64,000 nucleotides of DNA. Source: Herbiconiux daphne. Lineage in GTDB: Bacteria > Actinomycetota > Actinomycetes > Actinomycetales > Microbacteriaceae. The position numbers and the translations under genes are program-made. Position 1 is the stretch's first letter; each line of letters starts with the position of its first letter. A model generated the notes under the pieces. It was not told the origin of the DNA. It saw nothing but the letters and a program-made list of their open reading frames with translations, and ran no database searches. Below, piece by piece: positions 8,445 through 16,118 of this stretch. The stretch is taken from assembly GCF_024979295.1 (NCBI RefSeq), contig NZ_JANLCJ010000001.1, positions 310,001-374,000 of the forward strand, in the 5' to 3' direction.

Positions 8445-9614
8445 TCACGGCCGAAATACGGCGCGCACGCATCCATCTTCTTTGGTCTTGAACATCTCGT
8501 AGCCGCGGGGGGCCTCCGCGAGCGGCATGACGTGGGTGGCGAGGTGCCCGGTCTCGATCTCGCCGGCCGCGATCCGTTCGAGCAGCATGGGGATGTACCG
8601 GTGCCCGTGCTGCTGGCCGGAGCGCAGGGTGAGTCCCTTGTTCATGACGGCGCCGAGCGGGAACTTGTCGACGAAGCCGCCGAAGACCCCGAGCACGAAG
8701 ACGCTCCCGCCCTTGCGCGCGGCCATGATCGCCTCGCGCACCGCGGTGGGCCGGTCGGTCTCGAGCTTGAGGGCGGTCTTGACCTTGTCGTAGAGGTAGT
8801 CGGGGCGTTCCGAGTGCGCCTCCATGCCGACGGCCTCGATGGCGACGTCGGGCCCGCGGCCGCCGGTGCGCTCGCGCAGCTCGGCCATGACGTGGCCGTC
8901 GGAGTAGTCGAGGGTCTCGGCGCCGATCACGGTGCGGACCTGCTCGAGCCGCTCGGGCAGCCGGTCGATCACGATGACCTTCTCGGCGCCCAGCAGCATC
9001 GCGGCGCGGGCGGCCATCTGGCCGACCCCGCCGGCACCCCAGACCGCCACGACGTCGCCGGGCTTCACGCCGCCGAGGTCGGCACCCATCCAGCCGGTGG
9101 GCACCGCATCCGAGGCGAACACGGCCTGCTCGTCGGTGACGCCGTCTGGGATGAGGAAGGCCCCGGTGTCGATGTGGGGCACCCGGATGTACTCGGCGTG
9201 ACTGCCCGCGAAGCCGCCGGTGATCTGGCTGTAGCCGAAGCATCCGCCGGTCGACGCGCCGAACAGGCCCTCGCCGAGGCCCGGATGCGGGTTGGTGTTG
9301 TCGCACAGCGAGGTGAGGTCGTTGAGGCAGTACCAGCAGCTGCCGCAGCTCAGGAACGAGCAGACGACGACGCGGTCGCCGACCTGCCGCTGCTGCACGC
9401 CGGAGCCCACGGCGACGATCTCGCCCATGAACTCGTGGCCGAGGATGTCGCCGGCGCGCATGCCGGGCACGTAGCCGCCGAGCAGGTGCAGGTCGGAGCC
9501 GCAGGAGGCCGAGAGGGTGACCTTCACGATGGCGTCGGAGGGGTTGAGGATGGTGGGTTCGTCGACGTTCTCGACGGTGAGCTTGTTGATTCCTGTCCAG
9601 CAGAGCGCTTTCAC
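8445..9614 (-). CDS. Zinc-dependent alcohol/aldehyde dehydrogenase, copy 1
   Basis: A 389-residue cytoplasmic MDR-superfamily enzyme of the class III/formaldehyde-dehydrogenase-like branch. Visible landmarks are catalytic zinc ligands in ASCGSDLH and GHEFMGE, a structural zinc cluster (CGSCWYC with a fourth Cys in LTSLCDN), and the NAD-binding VWGAGGVGQMAARAA. GTG at 9614 overlaps the stop of the upstream partner (GTGA). Copy 2 at 34903-36072 differs at about 23 positions by my count (~94% identity). Substrate is not determinable; a short-chain alcohol or aldehyde is likely. Confidence 0.93.
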   Translation of the reverse strand: MKALCWTGINKLTVENVDEPTILNPSDAIVKVTLSASCGSDLHLLGGYVPGMRAGDILGHEFMGEIVAVGSGVQQRQVGDRVVVCSFLSCGSCWYCLNDLTSLCDNTNPHPGLGEGLFGASTGGCFGYSQITGGFAGSHAEYIRVPHIDTGAFLIPDGVTDEQAVFASDAVPTGWMGADLGGVKPGDVVAVWGAGGVGQMAARAAMLLGAEKVIVIDRLPERLEQVRTVIGAETLDYSDGHVMAELRERTGGRGPDVAIEAVGMEAHSERPDYLYDKVKTALKLETDRPTAVREAIMAARKGGSVFVLGVFGGFVDKFPLGAVMNKGLTLRSGQQHGHRYIPMLLERIAAGEIETGHLATHVMPLAEAPRGYEMFKTKEDGCVRAVFRP

Positions 9615-10069
9615 AGCACTCCCTCCTCGGGTGAGCGTCGGGTGACGGCGTCGACCAGCAGGCCGGCCGGGGTCTTCGGGCGGTGGCCCTCGGGCTGGGG
9701 TTCGTTGGTGGGGAGCTCCCCGGTCTCGAGCAGCTGCTTCGATTCGCGGAGGGCGCGGCGGATGAGGCCGGGAAGATCGTCGCCGCTGGCGTCGGGGAGA
9801 GGTAGTGCGCGTGCGGCGAGTTCGGTTCCCCGCCCGCCTGGCGCCGGGCTTGTGCGTACCTCGATCAGCTCTTCAAGCTCCGCCAGCGGCGGGGGCAGGA
9901 TGCCGCCCGGGAGTACATCGGCCGCCTCGAGGTTGATGGTGACGACCCGCCACCGGGCGCCGTGACCGGGAGAGCCTTGACCTCCCCCCGCCGTGCGTCG
10001 AATGACGACCGCAGCAATCGCAGCGACGGCTCCTCCGGCGACGATACCGGCTGCTGTCTTGTTCACCAT
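9611..10069 (-). CDS. Small membrane-anchored partner of the alcohol dehydrogenase, copy 1
   Basis: A 152-residue protein with an N-terminal hydrophobic helix (AAGIVAGGAVAAIAAVVI) and a soluble domain. The domain contains RWRVVTINLEAADVLPGG and a conserved end: ALRESKQLLETGELPTNEPQ, then EGHRPKTPAG and RRSPEEGVL. The same ending occurs in the 153-residue protein at 34445-34906, which also overlaps its dehydrogenase by GTGA. The domain recalls SRPBCC-like membrane proteins in which W-V-V-T-I begins a strand, but I cannot assign a function. ATG at 10069 has AGGGA upstream. Confidence 0.8.
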   Translation of the reverse strand: MVNKTAAGIVAGGAVAAIAAVVIRRTAGGGQGSPGHGARWRVVTINLEAADVLPGGILPPPLAELEELIEVRTSPAPGGRGTELAARALPLPDASGDDLPGLIRRALRESKQLLETGELPTNEPQPEGHRPKTPAGLLVDAVTRRSPEEGVL

Positions 10070-10258
10070 GGTGAATCCCTTCGTCTCCGTCAGTGTCGGC
10101 CAAACCGCGGAACGCGGCGCGGGCTTGACAGGCCCCGATCGCGCAAGAGGAAGAGCGACGGCCACGATGCGTACTCCTCGGTCGCACTGTTGTCGAGCCT
10201 GCGCGAGGGAGAAACATCAGCCGTACGGTGACTTCACCACGACAACGAAGGACACCTC

Positions 10259-10516
10259 ATGGACCTTGGACCTCTCGGCAGCTACCGCCTCCCCGCCGCC
10301 CTTAAAGCCGCCTACGGCGTCACTACCGCGCAGGAACTCGCTGACCAGCTCGGCGTCACCAAACAGCCCACCCCCGAGCTCGGCGCAACCGCGGACGCCG
10401 CCTACCAGGCCCTCCGCCGCGGCGACCACGGGCCGGCGCGAGCACTCCTGATCGACGACCTCGGTGTCAGCGAAGACAAAGCCGACGCCGCCATCGCCAA
10501 GCTGCCGCAGCTGTAA
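10259..10516 (+). CDS. Small helical protein upstream of manganese catalase
   Basis: An 85-residue protein opening MDLGPLGSYRLPAALKAAYG, then alternating short helices (TAQELADQLGV, AAYQALRRGDHGPARALLI, KADAAIAKLPQL). No membrane segment or cysteine. Unrecognised. It is co-directional with the catalase and 141 bases upstream, so it may share its promoter. The ATG at 10259 follows AACGAAGGACACC, a reasonable ribosome site. Confidence 0.65.
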   Translation: MDLGPLGSYRLPAALKAAYGVTTAQELADQLGVTKQPTPELGATADAAYQALRRGDHGPARALLIDDLGVSEDKADAAIAKLPQL

Positions 10517-10657
10517 CACACAGCACGCGCATAGGCCCGACAGCCAGTTCTCGCCGCAGCTTCGCGCCCAAAAGCAAGGGGGCAGAGAAAACCGATCATC
10601 GGCGCAGTGTGGGAAGGACAGCAACAGACCGTTGCTGTCCACGGACGGAGATCACCC

Positions 10658-11611
10658 ATGTACTTCCACGCTCAGGAATGGATCAACGACATTGCGGTCG
10701 ACGAGCCCGACCCCGCCGCAGCGAACGCGCTGCAGGAAGGGCTCGGTGGGCAGTTCGGCGAGATGCGCACGATGATGCAGTACCTCTTCCAGGCGATGAA
10801 CTTCCGGGGTCCCGCGGCGAAGCCGTATCGCGACCTCATCCAGGGCGTCGGCACCGAGGAGATCAGCCACGTCGAACTGATCGGCACCACCATCTCGCGG
10901 CTCCTGGATGGCTCGCCCGAGTACAAGGGCAAGCTCACCGACCCCCTCGACACCCCCGGCGCTAAGGGCGCCACTCCCTTGAACATCGCACTCGACACGA
11001 GCAACATCCACCACTACCTGGTGGGCGCGCAGGGCGCACTGCCTGTGGACGCGGCCGGCAACCCGTGGCTCGGCAGCTACGTCTACAACTCGGGCAACCT
11101 GGTGCTCGACCTGCTCTACAACCTGATGCTCGAGTCGACCGGGCGGCTGCAGAAGTGCCGCATCTACGAGATGACGGCCAACAAGACGGCCCGCTCGACG
11201 ATCGCCTACCTGATCGTGCGGGACCAGGCCCACGAGAACGCCTACGCGAAGGCCCTCGAGACCCTCGGCATCGACTGGAAGAAGACGCTGCCGATTCCGA
11301 AGACCAACGCCGAGAAGTTCCCCGAGGTCAAGGAGCTGCTCGACCTGGGACTGCAGAGCCGCCAGTTCTCCTTCGACCTGAAGGGCGAATCGGAGGCCGG
11401 TCGCATCTTCCAGGGAGCGAGCCCGTCGAACGACGGCACCACGCTGGTCGCAGCCGAGCAGGCCCCCGTCGGCACGCCGTCATTCATCGCCCCCGAGCGG
11501 CTCGAGGAGTTCGCGCCGGGACTCGACCCGGAGCTACTCGCCCTCATCCAGAAGACGGCCGAGCAGGAACTGGCCGACGTCGAGGCGTTCTACGGCCCCA
11601 CCACCAAGTGA
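10658..11611 (+). CDS. Manganese catalase, copy 1
   Basis: A 317-residue cytoplasmic di-manganese catalase that disproportionates hydrogen peroxide. Metal ligands are visible in GGQFGEMRTMMQYLFQ (Glu), GTEEISHVELI (Glu and His), the later ESTGRLQK (Glu) and RDQAHENAYA (His). The ATG at 10658 follows GGAG. The C-terminus carries the usual extended tail (PGLDPELLALIQKTAEQELA). It is only moderately similar to copy 2 at 29607-30488, so the two are from different clades rather than a recent duplication. Confidence 0.94.
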   Translation: MYFHAQEWINDIAVDEPDPAAANALQEGLGGQFGEMRTMMQYLFQAMNFRGPAAKPYRDLIQGVGTEEISHVELIGTTISRLLDGSPEYKGKLTDPLDTPGAKGATPLNIALDTSNIHHYLVGAQGALPVDAAGNPWLGSYVYNSGNLVLDLLYNLMLESTGRLQKCRIYEMTANKTARSTIAYLIVRDQAHENAYAKALETLGIDWKKTLPIPKTNAEKFPEVKELLDLGLQSRQFSFDLKGESEAGRIFQGASPSNDGTTLVAAEQAPVGTPSFIAPERLEEFAPGLDPELLALIQKTAEQELADVEAFYGPTTK

Positions 11612-11618
11612 CGTGACG

Positions 11619-11647
11619 CGGGAGGGCGACCCTGGGGCGCCCTCCCG
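11619..11647. terminator. GC-rich hairpin after the catalase gene
   Basis: CGGGAGGGCG at 11619-11628 pairs perfectly with CGCCCTCCCG at 11638-11647. There is no T-tract, so it is either an actinobacterial tract-less terminator or an mRNA-stabilising hairpin separating the catalase from the next gene pair. Confidence 0.6.
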
Positions 11648-11683
11648 CCGTCCTGGCGGTTCAGAGCACGGAGGGGTTCACTG

Positions 11684-11875
11684 GTGGGCATGAACGGCAC
11701 GGCGATGATGCCGGAACCCGCGCGACGGACCACGCCGCGCGAGGACTGGCGACGCCCATGCCTCAACCCCGACTGCCCCCTCACCGTAACGCTGCGCTCG
11801 AGCCTGGCCGCCGGCCGGCCCGGATACTGCAGCACGACGTGCGCCCAAACCGATTCAGAGAGCAGAACCTCATGA
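11684..11875 (+). CDS. 63-residue putative zinc-binding protein coupled to an SDR
   Basis: Starts at a GTG (11684) behind GGAGGGG at good spacing; an ATG two codons later is too far from that site. The protein contains PCLNPDCP and, 20 residues later, GYCSTTCAQ, giving four cysteines as two CX(3-4)C pairs, a likely structural zinc site. Its stop overlaps the SDR start by 4 bases (ATGA). I do not recognise the family. The second SDR (30806) is instead preceded by an unrelated 90-residue gene. Confidence 0.55.
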   Translation: MGMNGTAMMPEPARRTTPREDWRRPCLNPDCPLTVTLRSSLAAGRPGYCSTTCAQTDSESRTS

Positions 11876-12723
11876 GTGAAGACACCCAGCGCCCCGCCCA
11901 GCAGCAGGAAGTTCCCGGCACTGAGGCCGCCCTCGAGCCGAAGGCCGACCACGGCGAGACCAGCTACACCGGCACCGGCAAACTCGACGGCAAGATCGCC
12001 GTCATCACCGGCGGCGACAGCGGCATCGGCAAAGCGGTCGCCATCGCCTACGCCCGCGAGGGCGCGCACGTCGTCGTCAGTTACCTCAGCGAGCATGAGG
12101 ATGCTGAAGACACCCGCGACTGGGTCGAGAAGGCCGGCCGGCGAGCCCTGCTCGTACCGGGCGATCTCGCCGACCCGGCCCACTGCCGCGACCTGATCGC
12201 CCGTACGGTCGCCGAATTCGGACGCATCGACGTCCTCGTCAACAACGCGGCGTTCCAGATGGTCCGGGAAACCACGGAAGAGATCCCCGACGAGGAATGG
12301 GACCGCACGATCGCCACCAACCTCAGCGCCTTCTTTCACATCACCAAGGCCGCCCTCCCACACATGTCCTCGGGCGGTTCCATCATCGGCTCGTCATCGA
12401 TCCAGGGGGACCAGCCCTCACCGACTCTGCTGCCGTACGCGGCGACGAAAGCCGCGATCGCCAGCATGACCGCGTCGCTCGCTCAGCAGCTGGGCGAGCG
12501 GGGCATCCGCGCCAACAGCGTCGCCCCCGGACCGGTCTGGACGCCGCTGATTCCGGCCACCATGCCACCGGAAGCGGTGGAGAAGTTCGGCGCCGACACA
12601 CCCCTCGGCCGGGCCGGACAGCCCGCCGAACTCGCACCCGCCTACGTCTTCCTTGCCTCGGACGAGGCCAGTTACGTCTCGGGAGCCGTGATCGCCGTCA
12701 CCGGCGGAAAACCCATCCTCTGA
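11872..12723 (+). CDS. SDR family oxidoreductase (YhdF/YghA-type), copy 1
   Basis: A 283-residue NAD(P)-dependent short-chain dehydrogenase. The Rossmann motif is TGGDSGIGKAVAIAYAREG, the NNAA motif is VNNAAFQM, and the catalytic Ser-Tyr-Lys is seen in SIIGSSSIQ and LLPYAATKAA. An N-terminal hydrophilic extension of ~40 residues (QQQEVPGTEAALEPKADHGE) is typical of the glucose-dehydrogenase-like stress SDRs of the B. subtilis YhdF/YhxC group. It is about three-quarters identical by eye to copy 2 at 30806-31648. The substrate is unknown. Confidence 0.93.
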   Translation: MSEDTQRPAQQQEVPGTEAALEPKADHGETSYTGTGKLDGKIAVITGGDSGIGKAVAIAYAREGAHVVVSYLSEHEDAEDTRDWVEKAGRRALLVPGDLADPAHCRDLIARTVAEFGRIDVLVNNAAFQMVRETTEEIPDEEWDRTIATNLSAFFHITKAALPHMSSGGSIIGSSSIQGDQPSPTLLPYAATKAAIASMTASLAQQLGERGIRANSVAPGPVWTPLIPATMPPEAVEKFGADTPLGRAGQPAELAPAYVFLASDEASYVSGAVIAVTGGKPIL

Positions 12724-12732
12724 AACCCGCTG

Positions 12733-13167
12733 ATGTCAACGAACGTCCGACACATTCGCTGCACTCCTGAACACCTCTTCGAGGTCCTCGCTGATGGGTG
12801 GCTGTTCCCGGTGTGGGTGGTCGGCGCATCCCGCATGCGTGACGTGAACGAAGCATGGCCACACGTCGGAAGTCAACTGCATCACTCATTCGGAGTATCG
12901 CCGCTCCTCATCAACGACACGACGACCGTTCTTGAATGGAACCCTCCGCACCGAATGGTCGTCCAACCGGCGGGATGGCCGCTCGGTGAGACCCGGGTTG
13001 TGATCGACGTGAAAGCACGCGCAGAAGGGTGCCTCGTGAGACTCCGGGAGCTCGCGGTTCGCGGACCAGGCACTTTCGTGCCTCGCGGAGTCATGGACGT
13101 CCCGATGTACATCCGCAACGTCGAGACCCTCAAGCGACTCGGTTACCTACCGAGTATCCGGCGCTGA
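12733..13167 (+). CDS. SRPBCC family protein (polyketide cyclase/START-like)
   Basis: A 144-residue soluble protein with the SRPBCC order. It opens TPEHLFEVLADGWLFPVWVV as the first helix and strand, then TTVLEWNPPHRMVVQ and ETRVVIDVKARAEGCLVRL, with a long last helix MYIRNVETLKRLGYL. Such proteins bind hydrophobic ligands; the ligand here is unknown. It starts 9 bases after the SDR stop and may be cotranscribed. Its 3' end overlaps an inverted remnant of a hydrolase gene, so the C-terminus may have been reshaped at a junction. Confidence 0.82.
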   Translation: MSTNVRHIRCTPEHLFEVLADGWLFPVWVVGASRMRDVNEAWPHVGSQLHHSFGVSPLLINDTTTVLEWNPPHRMVVQPAGWPLGETRVVIDVKARAEGCLVRLRELAVRGPGTFVPRGVMDVPMYIRNVETLKRLGYLPSIRR

Positions 13168-13312
13168 CTAATCGGGGCGCAAACTTGTGCCAGGTTGCAC
13201 CAGTTCGGGGATGCCCGTGGAGAAGCAGTACCGGAGGTCCGTCGCCCCCGTGCCGGACGTGCAACCGGGCGTCGTCGGTTGAGATGTCTTCAACGGTGAA
13301 ATTCTCGAACAT
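13148..13312 (-). pseudogene. Truncated alpha/beta hydrolase (dehalogenase-like) N-terminus
   Basis: Fifty-five codons from the ATG at 13312 read as the start of an alpha/beta hydrolase: an opening FTVEDISTDDARLHVRHGG, then GPPVLLLHGHPRTGATWHKF (oxyanion-hole HGHP region) and a strand ending SAGYSV. Full-length members have ~290 residues with a nucleophile elbow and catalytic His, both missing here. The reading frame ends inside the neighbouring SRPBCC gene. I read it as a remnant left by a rearrangement. Confidence 0.7.
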
Positions 13313-13533
13313 ACCCCCCCATGATGCTCGCCACAAAGCCACGGTGCATTTGGCGCCTAGCTAAGGACGTAAGGTGGTCGGCCAGCGCGCAGCAACAAAA
13401 TCTGCACGTATTGCCGGCCTGCCGTTTCTGGATTCCCGCACGGTGAAATAGCCCGCAAGGGTGCCCTACCTGCAGCATCCCAGATTGAGTCGTCTTGACA
13501 GGGGTTCGGCGACCGGACGCGGCATTCGCCCGG

Positions 13534-14796
13534 CTAGGAAATGGTTCCGCTGGAAATTTTCCGCTCGAGTACGGTCCGCTCTGCTCCGTTGCTGCACAAT
13601 GCGAGGGCGCGCTGCCACTCGACACGGGCGTCGTTCGTGCGGCCCAGACGTGCGAGTAGTTCTCCGCGCACGGTCGGCACCAGGTGGGAGCCCGCGATCC
13701 CGCCCCGGGCGGCCAGGTCATCGACCAGGGACAGTGCTTCCAGCGGGCCCGAGGCCATCGCGACCGCCACGGCCCGGTTGAGTTCGATGATCGGGGAGGG
13801 TCTGAGCCGGCCGAGGGCGTCGTAGAGCACCACGATGCGCGACCAGTCCGTCTCAGCGACCGACGGCGCCACCGCGTGGCATTCGGCGATGGATGCTTGC
13901 AAACCGTAGTAGCCGAGGCCCCGGCCCGCGGCGACCGCATGGCCGAGCGCGGCCCGGCCGCGGCGGATCGCCGCTCGGTCCCAAAGGCCACGGTCCTGAT
14001 CTTCCAGCAGCACGGCGTTGCCGTCGGCGTCGAGGCGGGAGGGGAAGCGGGCGGAGGTCAGCTCAAGCAGCGCGAGCAGACCGAAGACCTCCGGTTCCGG
14101 CTGCAGCGCGACCAGGCTCCGGGCCAGTCGCCGGGCCTCGCCGGCCAGATCGGTGCGCATCCATTCGTCGCCGCTGGAGGCCGATGATCCTTCGGTGAAG
14201 ATCAGGTAGACGACCTGCAGCACCGAGCCCAGGCGAGCCGCACGGTCGCCGGGCTCGGGAATCACGAAGGGCACGCGCGCCGCCGACAGCGTCTTCTTGG
14301 CCCGGGTGATCCGAGCCTGGATGGTGGGCACGGGAACGAGGAAGGCTTTGGCGATCTCGCTCGTGGTGAGCCCGCCGACCACCCGGAGGGTGAGGGCGAT
14401 TCGCGCGTCATTCGACAACAGCGGGTGGCACGAGACGAACATCAGGGCGAGGACGTCGTCATCGATCGCATCCGGATCGAACAGCGCGTCCGGGCCCGGC
14501 GCCGCCTCGTCGAGATCGCGGGCGAGCAACGCGTAACGCTCGTCGCGCACCCCACGGCGGCGGAAGGAATCGATGGCGCGTCGCCGGCCGGTAGTCAGCA
14601 GCCAGCCGGTCGGTTCGGCCGGCACCCCGTCGACCGCCCAGGAGACGAGCGCCGCCGCGACCGCCTCCTGAGCCAAGTCTTCGGCCAACTCGAAATCACC
14701 CGTGTACCGGGCGAGGGCGCCGACGATGCGGGCGGACTCCATCCGCCAGACCGCGTCGACGGCGGCCCTGGCGTCAGAGCTGCCCGGTCTGCTCAC
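13534..14796 (-). CDS. ECF-type RNA polymerase sigma factor with long C-terminal extension
   Basis: A 420-residue protein. Region 2 is near residues 10-85 (ARYTGDFELAEDLAQEAVAA) and region 4 near 120-175 (ARIALTLRVVGGLTTSEIAK, then VPVPTIQARITRAKKTL). Over 200 residues of helical extension follow, as in the ECF42/DUF6596 group. That group is typically paired with a YCII/DGPF protein, as found immediately upstream here with a 23-base overlap. Start is GTG at 14796. No anti-sigma gene is seen, consistent with regulation through the extension. Confidence 0.92.
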   Translation of the reverse strand: MSRPGSSDARAAVDAVWRMESARIVGALARYTGDFELAEDLAQEAVAAALVSWAVDGVPAEPTGWLLTTGRRRAIDSFRRRGVRDERYALLARDLDEAAPGPDALFDPDAIDDDVLALMFVSCHPLLSNDARIALTLRVVGGLTTSEIAKAFLVPVPTIQARITRAKKTLSAARVPFVIPEPGDRAARLGSVLQVVYLIFTEGSSASSGDEWMRTDLAGEARRLARSLVALQPEPEVFGLLALLELTSARFPSRLDADGNAVLLEDQDRGLWDRAAIRRGRAALGHAVAAGRGLGYYGLQASIAECHAVAPSVAETDWSRIVVLYDALGRLRPSPIIELNRAVAVAMASGPLEALSLVDDLAARGGIAGSHLVPTVRGELLARLGRTNDARVEWQRALALCSNGAERTVLERKISSGTIS

Positions 14797-15193
14797 GCCA
14801 GGCGCGCTCCTTCTGCACCCACTCGTTGTCCTGGGGGAACTCGTCGATCGAGGGCACCCGGCGGATCTCGGCCTTGCTCCCGACGGTCATCGGGGCACGC
14901 TTCACCCATTCGACGGCCTCCTGAATCGAGGCGACGTCGATGATGTAGAAGCCGTTGAACAGCTCCTTCGTCTCGCCGTACGGCCCGTCAGTGACCTCGG
15001 GGGTCTCGCCGGTGAAGTCAACGACGACACCCTGACTCGGGTCGTCGAGGCCCTCAGCGGCGAGCAGCACGCCGGCTCGGATGAGCTCGTCGTTGAAGCG
15101 ACCCATCGACTCGAGCATCTCGTTGAAGTCGGTGTTCATCATGGCCGCCATCGACTCGTCGGTCGCTCGCCAGATCAGCATGTACTTGGTCAA
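14774..15193 (-). CDS. YciI-like (YCII/DGPF) protein, ECF42 partner
   Basis: A 139-residue YCII-domain protein. Landmarks: TKYMLIWRATDE at the N-terminus, GVLLAAEGLDDPSQG, TDGPYGETKELFNGFYIIDV (the DGP(F/Y) motif) and AVEWVKRAP. These ferredoxin-like-fold proteins are genetically tied to ECF42 sigma factors, and the sigma gene overlaps its 3' end. The biochemical role is unknown. The ATG at 15193 begins the conserved strand. Confidence 0.92.
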   Translation of the reverse strand: MTKYMLIWRATDESMAAMMNTDFNEMLESMGRFNDELIRAGVLLAAEGLDDPSQGVVVDFTGETPEVTDGPYGETKELFNGFYIIDVASIQEAVEWVKRAPMTVGSKAEIRRVPSIDEFPQDNEWVQKERAWREQTGQL

Positions 15194-15381
15194 TTCGATT
15201 CCCTATCTCGTTCAGTGACATCTGCCAGAAGGCCGCTGTTCGACCTTCTCACCCAAAGGACGAATGACGCGAACAGAAATCGACACAAGAACGGAAATCG
15301 AGCGACAGACAGTGTTTCGATAGGGGATGCTTGACCGGACGGTCGTAGGTGCTCCGCGGGTAGCGATGGTCGGCCGCCGCC

Positions 15382-16053
15382 CTAGATATTGCCGACGCCC
15401 TTTCCGATCATCACCACGCCGATGACGAGGAGCAGGATCGCCATGACGGTGGCGTTGTTGGGGACGAGCCACTTGCGGAGTGACTCGAGCGGGCCGGCGA
15501 GTTTCGCGGAGGCCGCTAGGTAGCCGATCACCGGGATGGCGACCGTGGACGCCGCGATGATGGTGAAAATCACGATCACGACCACGTCTTCCCCGAAGGT
15601 GAGGGTGCCGGAGCCGATCGCGACGCCGGCCCCGACACCCATCAGGAGGTTTTTCGGGTTGAGCCCGGAGAGCAGGAAACCGAGAACTACTCCGCGGACG
15701 GGGGTCATGGTGTCGATGGCCGACATCCACTTCGGCAACGGCGGTTCTGCATCGCCGTGAGGCCTCGATCGGAACTGCTTGATCGCGAGCAGCAGGAGCA
15801 GCACCCCCAAGATGATCTTGATGACCCCGGCGATGGGCTTGGACGCATCCGAGTCGTCGTCGGGGAGGACGGACGCGAGGAGGGCGAACGCCACAACCGC
15901 GACGATGATGCCGAGCAGCCAGCCCGTGAGGAACCCGAGGCTGGTGCCCCGTGCCCTCGGTGACAGAAGCATCAGAATCGCGGCAATGATCGGGACGGGA
16001 CTGATCGCGATACCGAGCGCGAGCGGGAGGACCTCTCCGATGACTGAGCCCAT
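15382..16053 (-). CDS. GAP family (Sap-like) membrane protein
   Basis: A 223-residue protein with six hydrophobic helices and the GAP/Sap pattern: VIGEVLPLALGIAISPVPII at the start, ARGTSLGFLTGWLLG, GVVLGFLLSGLNPKNLLM and a late WLVPNNATVMAILLLVIG. The family was named for sulfolipid-1 addressing protein in mycobacteria and resembles LysE-type exporters. The cargo here is unknown. The ATG at 16053 has AGGAAGG upstream. Confidence 0.88.
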   Translation of the reverse strand: MGSVIGEVLPLALGIAISPVPIIAAILMLLSPRARGTSLGFLTGWLLGIIVAVVAFALLASVLPDDDSDASKPIAGVIKIILGVLLLLLAIKQFRSRPHGDAEPPLPKWMSAIDTMTPVRGVVLGFLLSGLNPKNLLMGVGAGVAIGSGTLTFGEDVVVIVIFTIIAASTVAIPVIGYLAASAKLAGPLESLRKWLVPNNATVMAILLLVIGVVMIGKGVGNI

Positions 16054-16118
16054 GACGATTTTCCTTCCTCCCGGTCAGTAGCGCATGGTGAAGCGGTGGG
16101 GAGCCAGCGCGGGTTGGG

